A DNA stretch of 64,000 bases from Lysobacteraceae bacterium (lineage in GTDB: Bacteria; Pseudomonadota; Gammaproteobacteria; Xanthomonadales; Xanthomonadaceae): positions 36,724 to 100,723 of the forward strand of contig QBLY01000004.1 of the NCBI GenBank assembly GCA_003241895.1. Reading direction: 5' to 3'. The notes beneath the pieces are model-generated. The model worked only from the letters and a program-made list of their open reading frames with translations, was not told where the DNA came from and made no database searches. Every line of letters starts with the position of its first letter. The stretch's first letter is position 1. Below, one piece after another: positions 40,301 through 48,226 of this stretch. The position numbers were made by a program, and so were the translations under genes.

Positions 40301-43052
40301 GCTACAGGACCAGATCATGGGCCTGATCGGGGTGGGCGTGGAGGCGCAGGTGTTCGATCGCCCGGGCGGCATCTTCGTGCGCCCGGCACAGCAGATTTCC
40401 TACGAGGACCGCATCCTGCTGCAGACAGTGGCCCGGGTGATCGTCAGCGACGCCGAAGGCACCCTGGCCGACCAGGTCGGGCGGCGCCCCCCGGTGGAAG
40501 CGCCGATGCCCCTGCTGGCGAAGCTGCCGGTGACGGTGGCACCCGCAGGCCCGGAGGCTTCGGAGGCGTCGCTGGACCCCATGCCGCCGCTGCAGTTCGA
40601 CAACGGGACGGGCGGCTTCAGCCAGGACGGGCGCGAGTACGTGATCCGCCTGCCGCCGGGCCGCGAAACACCGGCGCCATGGTCGAACGTGCTGGCCAAC
40701 GCGCAGTTCGGCACCGTCGTCAGCGAAAGCGGCTGCGGCTACACCTGGGCCGAGAACGCCCACGAGTTCCGGCTCACGCCCTGGCACAACGATCCGGTCG
40801 GCGATCCCAGCGGCGAGGCCTTTTACATCCGCGACGAGGACAACGGCCAGTACTGGTCGCCCACTCCGCTGCCGCGCCGCGGCGAGGGCGAGTACCGGAC
40901 CCGGCACGGATTCGGCTACACGGTGTACGAACACCTGCAGGACGGCATCGCCAGCGAACTGTGGGTGTACGTGGCGCAGGACGATGCCGTGAAGTTCTGC
41001 GTGGTCAAGCTGCGCAACCGGTCCGGCCGCCAGCGCAACCTGTCCGTCACGGGCTACGTGGAGTGGGTGCTGGGCGACCTGCGAGCGCGCTCGCAGCTGC
41101 ACGTGGTCACCGAGCTCGACATCGATACCGGCGTGATGACCGCACGCAACCCCTACAACACGGACTTCGGCGGTCGGGTCGCCTTCTTCGAAGCCGACGC
41201 CGATGAACCCAACCTGGAAGCCGGGACCCACTGGCAGGCGGGCACCGTCACCGGGGACCGCAATGAGTTCCTCGGCCGCAACGGCAGCCTTGCCGCACCG
41301 GCGGCACTCCTGCGCGAAACACTCTCGGGGCGCTGCGGCGCCGGCCTGGATCCCTGTTCGGCGATCCAGCGTCCGGTCACGCTGGCGGTGGGCGACGACA
41401 CCGAGATCGTGTTCCGGCTCGGCCTGGGCCACGACGCCGCCAGCGCCCAGTCGCTGGCGCTGCGCCACCGCGGCAGCGAGGCGGCGCGCATCGAGCTCGC
41501 CTCGGTGCAGGCCTACTGGGCGAAGACCTTGGGCGCGGTGCAGGTGCACACGCCCGAGCCGGCGCTGGACCTGCTGGCCAACGGCTGGCTGATGTACCAG
41601 ACCATCGCCTGCCGGTACCACGCGCGCAGCGGCTACTACCAGTCCGGCGGCGCCTATGGTTTCCGCGACCAGCTGCAGGACACGATGGCGATGCTGCACG
41701 CCGAGCCGGCGCTGGCGCGCGAGCACCTGCTGCGCTCGGCGGCGCACCAGTTCAGCCAGGGCGATGCCCAGCACTGGTGGCACCCGCCGCAGGACCGCGG
41801 GGTACGGACGCGCTGCTCGGACGACTACCTGTGGCTGCCGCTGGCGGCCTGCCGCTATGTCCAGACCACCGGGGACGCGGCGGTGATGGATGTCCTGGCG
41901 CCCTACCTCGAGGGCCGTGCGGTGAATGCCGACGAGGAGTCGTATTACGACTCGCCGACGCCCTCGGGCCAATTCGAAAACCTGTACGGCCACTGCGTGC
42001 GTTCGCTCGAACGCGGGCTGTCGCTGCTGGGCGAGCGCGGTCTGCCGCTGATCGGCACCGGCGACTGGAATGACGGCATGAACCGGGTTGGCGAAGGCGG
42101 CAAGGGCGAAAGCGTCTGGCTGGGCTTCTTCCTCAACAACGCGTTGGTGCGTTTCAGCCCGCTGGCGCGCGCCCGCGGCGACGGCGTGTTCGCCGACCGC
42201 TGCCTCCACGCGGCACAGGCGCTGCGGCTCAACCTCGAGCAGCATGCGTGGGACGGCGCCTGGTACCGGCGTGCGTGGTTCGACGACGGCACCCCGCTGG
42301 GTTCCGCCGGCAACGAGGAATGCCGCATCGACTCGATCGCGCAGAGCTGGTCGGTGCTTTCGGGCGCGGGGGATCCGGCTCGATCGCGACAGGCGATGGC
42401 GTCGCTGAGCGAACACCTGGTAAAGCGCGACACCGGCGTGGTGCAGTTGCTCGACCCGCCCTTCGACAAGACGCCCAAGGACCCGGGCTACATCCGCGGC
42501 TACGTGCCGGGCGTGCGCGAAAACGGCGGCCAGTACACCCATGCCGCCATCTGGGCGACGATGGCCTTCGCCGAGCTGGGCGACAGCGAGCACGCCTGGG
42601 AGCTTGCACGGATGATCAACCCGATCAACCACGCGCTGGACGCCGCGCAGGCGGCGGTCTACAAGGTGGAACCTTACGTGGTCGCCGCCGACGTTTACGC
42701 GGTGGCGCCGCACGTTGGTCGCGGCGGCTGGACCTGGTACACCGGCTCGGCCGGCTGGATGTACCGCCTGTTGACCGAGTCACTGCTTGGACTACGCCGC
42801 GAGGGCGACAGCCTGTGGCTGACGCCGTGCCTGCCGGCCGACTGGCCCGGGTTCGGCTTGAGCTATCGTTTCGGTACCAGCGTCTATCACCTGGACGTGG
42901 CGCAGGTGCCCGGCGCCGCGCCCGCCTACACCCTGGACGGCGTGGCGCTGCCCGGTCCCCTGCTGCCGCTGCACGATGACGGCGCCGAGCACCAGGTGCG
43001 CATCACGCTGCCCCCCGCTGCCCCTGCCGCCAAGGAGAATCCGCATGTCTGA
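34338..43052 (+). CDS. ndvB: Cyclic beta-1,2-glucan synthase-type protein (NdvB-like, GT84-GH94)
   Basis: The 2904-residue inner-membrane enzyme is close in size to rhizobial NdvB/ChvB. An N-terminal cytoplasmic region precedes helices at about 423-485. The GT84 glucosyltransferase core follows, with DTDTQLP (D641, D643) and the processivity motif RRHRWIRGDWQ at about 786-796. More helices lie near 833-876 and 960-1000, then a glucoamylase-like region. The C-terminal GH94 phosphorylase region has the catalytic Asp in GDWNDGMN (about D2579) and controls chain length. Cyclic glucans act as periplasmic osmoprotectants and host-interaction factors. No obvious ribosome binding site precedes the ATG. 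The hemerythrin-like gene overlaps its end by eight bases. Confidence 0.92.
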   Translation: MPAATALIRLRIRIRRLLARPVRQRSRSVVEPPVRARLLSAEQLGQLGAGLARSHQVNPLAKADRLLRRLAENQQVIGRAVTMLEQAVQAQRRLTPAGEWLIDNIHLVEEQIRIAQRHLPKGYSRELPQLASGPSAGFPRVYDIALTAIAHGDGRIDTAGLSGLVAAYQTVTPLRLGELWALPIMLRLALIECLRGVSLRIIADRADRNIADEWADRLTNVAETDPKNLVLVLADMVRSRPPMASSFVAELVRRLHGQGAALAMPLAWVEQWLADAGHSTVHLVQVENQHQAADQVSVSNAIGSVRYLAMMDWREFVEAMSVVEHRLREDPSGTYGQMDFTTRDHYRHVVERLAKRGKRPEIEVAQAAVALAQAHAELAGTDGVQAHVGYYLIEAGLAQLQQEVAPRRHPFGARDASIGAAPMSLYLLPIAVVVAVSCYGMVAGAQVALGHAWLPALATALGVIAFSELGISLVNWVATQLVLPRTLPRLDFSKGIPPHARTLVVVPTMFGDTATLAALAEALEVRFLANRDENLHFALLTDFFDADAAVLPGDEALLEAAQREIDALNLRYAPEHRNRFFLFHRPRIWNERERSFIAHERKRGKLAALNRFLRRGKGEDFACIVGNTDRLGHVRYVITLDTDTQLPREAGRKFAGTLAHPLNCARFDEKRTRVTRGYGILQPRVGTSMSGQRRSMYARIHGTEPGIDPYTRAVSDVYQDLFAEGSFVGKGIYDVDAFEHALQQRFPDNSVLSHDLLEGCYARAGLVSDVQLYEDYPARYAVDVKRRHRWIRGDWQLLPWLLPSVPLEDGRREPNPLSALSRGKILDNLRRSLVPAAMVGLLALGWLLLPEPLAWTLWVLAILFLPPLLASARDLFLKPEEMALASHLRQAAAACLAGLRRAPVALACLPYEAWFSLDAIVRTLWRLCISRRNLLQWAPSSEVERTAASGWWASLRSMKVAPVFAVVLGLAIVRYNPAAFWPALPVLALWFASPLLMEWLGRPRARKAAALSAAQTAFLGRLARRTWLFFETHVGPGDHWLPPDNMQEHPAQIVAHRTSPTNIGLALLANLSALDFGYLSAGGMAARTAATLATLQSLTRYRGHFYNWYDTQTLQPLPPYYLSSVDSGNLAGHLATLRQGLLALPAQPVVSPRIFQGLADTLGLLAEALGNALPADGGVPLATLRAAIALPPKTLEAAHASLEAFEAQARRLVDLAEGHGDDARFWSGVLLEQCQLASQDLRHFAPWLAHGEAAPALPWTGRIPSLAEMADLAGGESSVDQGHVGAIGQLAKARIGELMRLADVAAECGRMDFGFLYDTTRELLSIGYNVDDRRLDGGYYDLLASESRLGSFVAIAQGQVPQDSWFALGRLLTDFDGHQALLSWSGSMFEYLMPQLVMPSYEGTLLDQTARAAVERQISYGRHRGVPWGISESGYNTVDARMNYQYRAFGVPGLGLQRGLGQDLVIAPYASMLALMVAPEAACSNLQRIEADGFGGRYGHYEAIDFTPARLPRGQKHVIVRSYMAHHQGMGLLSLSYLLHDQPMQRRFVADPEFQATLLLLQERVPRTGSFHPHVGETVGMPGQAEPSGTQLRIFRTPDTVRPAVQMLSNGRYHVLVTGAGGGYSRLSDMAVTRWREDPTRDHWGSFCYLRDVGSGEFWSTAYQPTCVPVEGYEAIFSDAKAEFRGRHLDFETHTEIAVSAEDDIELRRLVITNRGRMPREIEITSYAEVVLAPAISDELHPAFSNLFVQTELVPAKQAILCTRRPRSHDEVPPWMFQLMAVHNADISEISYETDRSRFIGRANSLARPDALTRDDKLSNAQGSVLDPIVATRCRVLLAPEQTATIDMVLGVGSNREECAALIDKYRDRHLADRVFDLAWTHSQVVRHQINASQADAQLYERLAGLVLFAHPAMRANPALLLQNRRGQSSLWGHAISGDLPIVLLKIADGANIELVRQLVQAHAYWRLKGLSVDLVIWNEDHAGYRQELQDQIMGLIGVGVEAQVFDRPGGIFVRPAQQISYEDRILLQTVARVIVSDAEGTLADQVGRRPPVEAPMPLLAKLPVTVAPAGPEASEASLDPMPPLQFDNGTGGFSQDGREYVIRLPPGRETPAPWSNVLANAQFGTVVSESGCGYTWAENAHEFRLTPWHNDPVGDPSGEAFYIRDEDNGQYWSPTPLPRRGEGEYRTRHGFGYTVYEHLQDGIASELWVYVAQDDAVKFCVVKLRNRSGRQRNLSVTGYVEWVLGDLRARSQLHVVTELDIDTGVMTARNPYNTDFGGRVAFFEADADEPNLEAGTHWQAGTVTGDRNEFLGRNGSLAAPAALLRETLSGRCGAGLDPCSAIQRPVTLAVGDDTEIVFRLGLGHDAASAQSLALRHRGSEAARIELASVQAYWAKTLGAVQVHTPEPALDLLANGWLMYQTIACRYHARSGYYQSGGAYGFRDQLQDTMAMLHAEPALAREHLLRSAAHQFSQGDAQHWWHPPQDRGVRTRCSDDYLWLPLAACRYVQTTGDAAVMDVLAPYLEGRAVNADEESYYDSPTPSGQFENLYGHCVRSLERGLSLLGERGLPLIGTGDWNDGMNRVGEGGKGESVWLGFFLNNALVRFSPLARARGDGVFADRCLHAAQALRLNLEQHAWDGAWYRRAWFDDGTPLGSAGNEECRIDSIAQSWSVLSGAGDPARSRQAMASLSEHLVKRDTGVVQLLDPPFDKTPKDPGYIRGYVPGVRENGGQYTHAAIWATMAFAELGDSEHAWELARMINPINHALDAAQAAVYKVEPYVVAADVYAVAPHVGRGGWTWYTGSAGWMYRLLTESLLGLRREGDSLWLTPCLPADWPGFGLSYRFGTSVYHLDVAQVPGAAPAYTLDGVALPGPLLPLHDDGAEHQVRITLPPAAPAAKENPHV

Positions 43053-43503
43053 GACCATCTACGACGCGCTGCGCGAGAGCCACGAAACCCAACGCTCGCT
43101 GTGCCGAAAGCTGCTGCGCAGCAAGCCGGGCGATGAGCGCCGCGCCGAACTCTTCCGCGAACTGCGGATCGAACTGGCGGCGCATGCCGCCGCCGAGGAG
43201 CGCTTCCTGTACGCGCCGATCCTGATGTTCGACGCCGGCCTGGACGTTTCGCGCCACGCCCTGCACGAACACCACCAATTGGACGAACTGGTGGAAAGCC
43301 TGCAGGAAGGGCAACCGTCCGATCGCGGCTGGATGGCTACCGCCAAGGCGCTGTCGCACAAGGTGCACCACCACCTGCGCGAGGAGGAGAAGAAGTTCTT
43401 CCAGGTGTCGGGCAAGATCCTCGGCACCCGCGAGAAAGTGTCGCTGGCGAAGAAGTACCGCAAGAACTTCGCGCGCATGCAAAAGACGCTGCGGGCCGGC
43501 TGA
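43045..43503 (+). CDS. Hemerythrin-like HHE domain protein
   Basis: The 152-residue all-helical protein carries the His/Glu pattern of hemerythrin HHE domains: LRESHETQ, LAAHAAAEERFLYAP, LHEHHQLDELV and HKVHHHLREEEKKFF. Such domains bind a di-iron centre and handle oxygen, nitric oxide or iron. The ATG at 43045 is inside the glucan synthase gene, eight bases before that gene ends, and AAGGAGAA precedes it. The link to glucan synthesis is unclear and may be only transcriptional. It is basic near the C-terminus. Confidence 0.85.
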   Translation: MSETIYDALRESHETQRSLCRKLLRSKPGDERRAELFRELRIELAAHAAAEERFLYAPILMFDAGLDVSRHALHEHHQLDELVESLQEGQPSDRGWMATAKALSHKVHHHLREEEKKFFQVSGKILGTREKVSLAKKYRKNFARMQKTLRAG

Positions 43504-43590
43504 GGGCGCAGGCAAACGCGCGCTGAACCGGACTCCGGAGCCGGCGCGAATTTGCCACGGCCTTGACATGCGGCTGGCCACTGTCCCGAT

Positions 43591-44670
43591 ATGACCACAG
43601 CCCCCGGCGAACCCGGCACGCCCCAGTCCGACGCCAGCGTCGCGGGGCTGCGCTACGTGCACGACAGCGAGCCCGGCATCGCCCGCCGTCGCGCGGGCAA
43701 GGGCTTCAGCTATCGCGGACCCGATGGCGGGCTGGTCCGCGACCAGGCCACCCTGGCGCGGATCCGCAAGCTGGCCATTCCGCCCGCCTACACGGACGTC
43801 TGGATCTGCCCCAGCGCGCTGGGCCACCTGCAGGCCACCGGCCGCGACGCGCGCCGCCGCAAGCAGTACCGCTACCACCTGCGCTGGCAAAAAACGCGGG
43901 GCGAGGGCAAATTCGAACGCCTGGTCGACTTCGGCCGCGCCCTGCCGCGCCTGCGGCGGCGCCTGCGGGAAGACCTTCGCGAACCCGGCTTCCGCTTCCC
44001 CCGGGTGATGGCGCTGGTGGTGTCGGTGATGGCGCAGACCCTGATCCGCGTCGGCAACGATGAATATGCGCGAAGCAACCGCTCCTACGGGCTGACGACG
44101 CTGCGCAACCGGCACATCGATTTCCTGCGCGGCGGCCGCGCGGTGCTGAAGTTCCGCGGCAAGGGCGGGCAGGACCACGAGGTCGCGCTCGATGATGCGC
44201 GGCTCACGGCCCTGGTGCGCCGCTGCCAGGAACTGCCGGGCCAAGCGCTGTTCCAGTATCGCGACGACGAAGGCGCGCTGCATCCGGTGAACTCGCAGGA
44301 CGTCAATGAATACCTGGGCTCGGTGATGGGCGCGGGCTTCACTGCCAAGGACTTCCGCACCTGGGGCGCGACGCTGCTGGCGTACCGCCTGCTGGCGGCG
44401 ACACCGCTGCCGGCGCCGGGCCGGAGCGGGCAGCGTTCCGAGCGTTCGCTGGCCACGGCGCGCAATGGCGTGGTGGCCGAAGTCGCCGAGGCGCTGGGCA
44501 ATACGCCGGCAGTTTGCCGCAAGGCCTACATCGACCCGCGCGTGTTCGAGGCCTGGCAGGACGGGGGGCTGCATCGCGCCGCGGCAAAGGCGCGCGGGGC
44601 CCGGCAGTGGGAACAGTCCCTGGTCGCGCTGCTGGCCAGAAGCACACGGCGCATCCTGGCCATGGGCTGA
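43591..44670 (+). CDS. DNA topoisomerase IB (poxvirus type)
   Basis: The 359-residue enzyme relaxes supercoils through a 3'-phosphotyrosyl intermediate. Recognisable segments include LIRVGNDEYARSNRSYGLTT (with a catalytic Arg), KFRGKGGQDHEV (catalytic Lys region), FRTWGATLLAYRLL and the nucleophile in VCRKAYIDPRVFE, about Y313. The length and motifs match the bacterial viral-like TopIB family found in many proteobacteria and actinobacteria. It appears to be a single gene; the following CrbS gene starts 94 bases later. TTGACA at 43563-43568 upstream lacks a convincing -10 partner. Confidence 0.93.
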   Translation: MTTAPGEPGTPQSDASVAGLRYVHDSEPGIARRRAGKGFSYRGPDGGLVRDQATLARIRKLAIPPAYTDVWICPSALGHLQATGRDARRRKQYRYHLRWQKTRGEGKFERLVDFGRALPRLRRRLREDLREPGFRFPRVMALVVSVMAQTLIRVGNDEYARSNRSYGLTTLRNRHIDFLRGGRAVLKFRGKGGQDHEVALDDARLTALVRRCQELPGQALFQYRDDEGALHPVNSQDVNEYLGSVMGAGFTAKDFRTWGATLLAYRLLAATPLPAPGRSGQRSERSLATARNGVVAEVAEALGNTPAVCRKAYIDPRVFEAWQDGGLHRAAAKARGARQWEQSLVALLARSTRRILAMG

Positions 44671-44764
44671 GGGACTACCCCGGCGACGACCTTCGTCACA
44701 GCACTACCCGGCACCGGACCGGAGCTACACTCGACGCAACGCAGGCAGCGCAGGGCAGGTTTTC

Positions 44765-47700
44765 GTGATTCCAGGCTGGATCCTGCTGATGGTGTCGGTC
44801 GGCTATGTCGGGCTGCTTTTCGGCGTGGCCTGGCTGGGTGACCGCAAGCCGCTCTACCCGGGCCGCGATTGGCTGCGCCCGGTGGTCTATTCGCTGGCGC
44901 TGGCGGTGTACTGCTCGTCATGGACTTTCTATGGCGCGGTGGGTACGGCGGCGGAAACGGGCCTGGGCTTCCTGCCGATCTACCTCGGGCCGATCCTGCT
45001 TTTCGTGTTCGGCTGGCGCATCCTCGAGCGCCTGGTGCTGGTGGCGCGCGAGCACGGCACGGTGTCGATTGCCGACTTCCTGGCGGCACGCTACGGCCGC
45101 GCGCAGAACATCGCGGCGCTGGTGACCCTGATCGCGGTGATCGCCGCCATCCCCTACATCGCCCTGCAGTTCAAGGCCGTGGCGATGAGCATCGACGTGC
45201 TGTCGGGCGTGCAGCGCGACGTCCCGCGCGCGCCGCTGGCCGACCCGGCGCTGTACGTGGCGCTGCTGCTGGCGCTGTTCGCCATCCTGTTCGGCACGCG
45301 GCAGATCGACGCCACCGAACACCACCACGGCATGATCCTGGCGGTGGCGCTGGAGTCGCTGGTGAAGCTGGTGGCCTTCGTCGCGGTCGGCGTCTATGCG
45401 CTGGGCCACCTGCCGGGCAGCGAAGACGTGCTGTCGCGCTTCCAGGCGGCCACCCGCGATTTCGTCGCTCCGGGCATCCCGCAGGGCTTCATGGCGCAGA
45501 CGCTGCTGGCGTTCGCGGCCATCGTCTGCCTGCCGCGGCAGTTCCACGTGGCGGTGGTGGAATGCGGCGACGTGGCCGACGTGCGGCGCGCGCGCTGGCT
45601 GTTCACCGGCTACCTGGTGCTGATTTGCCTACTCGTGCTGCCGATCACCGCGGCAGGACAGTTCGCGCTGGCCGGCAGCGGCGTGGCGCCAGACACCTAT
45701 GTGCTGGCCCTGCCGTTGTCCCAGGGCAATACCGCGCTGGCGCTGGCGGCGTACGTAGGCGGCTTCTCGGCCGCCACCGGCATGGTGATCGTGGCCTCGG
45801 TGGCCCTGGCCACCATGGTCAGCAACGACCTGGTGATGCCGCTGCTGTGGCGCGGCAGCCTGACCGACGCGCGGCAGCGCGAGAACCTGGGTGCACGCGT
45901 GCTGTGGGTCCGGCGCATCACCATCGTCGCCATCGCGCTGCTGGCCTACGCCTACTACCGCGGCGCCGGCAGCAGCGACACCCTGGCCACCTTCGGCCTG
46001 CTGGCCTTCGCGGCGGTGGGGCAGTTCGCGCCGGCGCTGATCGGCGGCCTGTACTGGCGCGGCGCCAGCCGCAGCGGCGCGTTCGCCGGGCTGCTGGTGG
46101 GCTTCGCGCTGTGGCTTTACACGCTGCTGTTGCCGACGCTGTCGCGCGCGGGCTGGTTCGACACCCGCTGGATTACCGATGGGCCGCTGGGCATCGGCTG
46201 GCTGCGGCCCGAGCAGCTGTTCGGCCTGGAAGGCTGGGACGCCCTGACGCACGGCACGTTCTGGTCGCTGCTGGTCAACATCGGTGCGCTGCTGGTGGTG
46301 TCGGCACGGTGGCGGCCCAGCCTGGACGAGCGCCTGCGCGCCACGCCTTTCCTGGACCCCTATGCGCAGCGGCCGCTGGCGGCGAGCGGCGGCTGGCAGG
46401 GCAGCCTGAGCGAAGGCGACCTGCTGCAGTTGGCCTCGCGCATCGTCGGCGAACGCCATGCGCGCCGCGCCTTCGCCGAGCACTCCGCCGCGCAGGGCCG
46501 CGACCTTGCGCCCGGCACCTTGGCCGATCGCGCCATGATCCAGTTCACCGAGCGACTTCTTGCCGCTTCCATCGGCGCCGCCTCCGCGCGCCTGACGCTG
46601 ACCGCGGCCCTGCGCGGCTCGGGCATGGAGCTGGGCGAAGTGATGTCGCTGCTCGACGAGGCCAGCCACGAGCTGCGCTTCAACCGCGAGATCCTTTCCG
46701 CCACGCTCGAGAACCTGTCGCAGGCGGTAAGCGTGGTGGACCGCGACCTGCGCCTGGTGGCCTGGAACCGGCGCTACCAGCAGATGTTCGAATATCCCGA
46801 CGGCATGCTGTACGTCGGCCGGCCCGTGGCGGACCTGATCCGCTACAACGCCGGGCGCGGCGAGATGGGCCCGGGCGAAAGCGAGAGCCAGGTGGACAAG
46901 CGCGTGGCTTACCTGCGCGAAGGTTCGCCGCATGTGTTCGAGCGCGTGCGCGCCAATGGCCAGGTGATCGAGATGCGCGGCCAGCCGCTGCCGGGCGGCG
47001 GCTATGTCACCACCTACAGCGACGTCACCGACTACAAGCGCGCCGAACAGTCGCTTCGTGAAGTGAACGAGACGCTGGAGGCGCGCGTCGAGCAGCGCAC
47101 CCACGAGGCCGAGCAGGCCAACCAGTCGCGTACGCGCTTCCTGGCCGCCATCAGCCACGACGTGCTGCAGCCGATCAACGCCGCCCGGTTGTTCACCTCG
47201 GCGCTGCGCGATACCGATGAAGGCGCCGAGCAGCAGCGCCTGGCCGAGCGGGTGGATGCTTCGCTGCGCGATGCCGAGGAGCTTCTGGACGGGCTGTTGG
47301 ATATCTCGCGCCTGGACGCGGGCGCACTAAAGCCAGAGCTGTCGGTGTTCCGGCTGGACGAACTGATCGCCGGCGTGGCGGACCAGTACGCGCCGCTGGC
47401 CGCCGGGCGCGGCCTGCGCTTCCGCGTGCGCGGCGGCCACCTGGCCGTGCGCAGTGATCGTCGCCTGCTGCGGCGGGCGCTGCAGAACTTCGTCGCCAAT
47501 GCGCTGCGCTACACCAAGCAGGGCCGCGTGTTGATCGGCGTGCGCCGCCGCGGCGGGCAGGCGGATATCCAGGTGTGGGACAGCGGTCCAGGCATTCCAC
47601 CGCACCACCTCGCCCAGATCTTCGAGGAGTTCCGCCGCTTCGAACAGCCGTCGCCCTGGGGCGAGCGCGGCCTGGGCCTGGGCCTGTCGATCTGCCAGCG

Positions 47701-48226
47701 CGTGTCGCTCATGCTCGACCACCCGATCAGCGTTCGGTCCTGGCCGGGCCGCGGCAGCATGTTCGCGATCCGCGTGCCGGTGGCCGACACCGCCGTTCCC
47801 ACCGCGCCGCCGCGCGCACCCGCGGGCGACATCACCGGGCTGCGCGTGCTGTGCCTGGACAACGACCGCGAGATCCTCGACGGCATGGAAGCGCTGCTGG
47901 GCCGCTGGGGCGTGGACGTGCGCGTGGCGGACACCGTGGCCGTCGCGCTGACGCTGGCGCAGGCCGACGCGCCCGACGTGCTGGTGGCCGACTACCACCT
48001 GCACGACCAGGTGGATGGCCTGGACGCGCTGCAGATGCTGCGCGGCGTGTGCGGGCCGCACACGCCGGCGGTGCTGGTGACGGCCGACGGCAGCGACACG
48101 CTCAAGCGCGCAGCGCGGGACCTGGGCATTCCAGTGCTGACCAAGCCGATCAGGCCTGCAAGCCTGCGGGCATTCCTGGCCGCGCAGCAGCGGCGCACGG
48201 GATCGGTGGTTGCCCGCCTGCCATGA
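44765..48226 (+). CDS. crbS: CrbS-type hybrid sensor kinase with sodium/solute symporter domain
   Basis: The 1153-residue protein starts at the GTG at 44765 (GGCAGG upstream). An N-terminal SLC5-like transporter domain of about 13 helices covers residues 1-500. A linker, a PAS domain (about 650-760), HisKA with H798 (LAAISHDVLQPINAAR), HATPase_c and a C-terminal receiver with D1076 (VADYHLHD) follow. This architecture defines CrbS (also MxtR), which with the LuxR-type regulator CrbR controls the acetate switch, above all acs. CrbR-acs lies only 3.5 kb downstream here. A TACACT box at 44726-44731 may be its -10 element. Its stop overlaps the chromate transporter start. Confidence 0.88.
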   Translation: MIPGWILLMVSVGYVGLLFGVAWLGDRKPLYPGRDWLRPVVYSLALAVYCSSWTFYGAVGTAAETGLGFLPIYLGPILLFVFGWRILERLVLVAREHGTVSIADFLAARYGRAQNIAALVTLIAVIAAIPYIALQFKAVAMSIDVLSGVQRDVPRAPLADPALYVALLLALFAILFGTRQIDATEHHHGMILAVALESLVKLVAFVAVGVYALGHLPGSEDVLSRFQAATRDFVAPGIPQGFMAQTLLAFAAIVCLPRQFHVAVVECGDVADVRRARWLFTGYLVLICLLVLPITAAGQFALAGSGVAPDTYVLALPLSQGNTALALAAYVGGFSAATGMVIVASVALATMVSNDLVMPLLWRGSLTDARQRENLGARVLWVRRITIVAIALLAYAYYRGAGSSDTLATFGLLAFAAVGQFAPALIGGLYWRGASRSGAFAGLLVGFALWLYTLLLPTLSRAGWFDTRWITDGPLGIGWLRPEQLFGLEGWDALTHGTFWSLLVNIGALLVVSARWRPSLDERLRATPFLDPYAQRPLAASGGWQGSLSEGDLLQLASRIVGERHARRAFAEHSAAQGRDLAPGTLADRAMIQFTERLLAASIGAASARLTLTAALRGSGMELGEVMSLLDEASHELRFNREILSATLENLSQAVSVVDRDLRLVAWNRRYQQMFEYPDGMLYVGRPVADLIRYNAGRGEMGPGESESQVDKRVAYLREGSPHVFERVRANGQVIEMRGQPLPGGGYVTTYSDVTDYKRAEQSLREVNETLEARVEQRTHEAEQANQSRTRFLAAISHDVLQPINAARLFTSALRDTDEGAEQQRLAERVDASLRDAEELLDGLLDISRLDAGALKPELSVFRLDELIAGVADQYAPLAAGRGLRFRVRGGHLAVRSDRRLLRRALQNFVANALRYTKQGRVLIGVRRRGGQADIQVWDSGPGIPPHHLAQIFEEFRRFEQPSPWGERGLGLGLSICQRVSLMLDHPISVRSWPGRGSMFAIRVPVADTAVPTAPPRAPAGDITGLRVLCLDNDREILDGMEALLGRWGVDVRVADTVAVALTLAQADAPDVLVADYHLHDQVDGLDALQMLRGVCGPHTPAVLVTADGSDTLKRAARDLGIPVLTKPIRPASLRAFLAAQQRRTGSVVARLP

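Noticed and set aside
43563..43568. TTGACA as a -35 box for topoisomerase IB
   Set aside because: At 16-18 base spacing there is no convincing -10 hexamer before the ATG at 43591.
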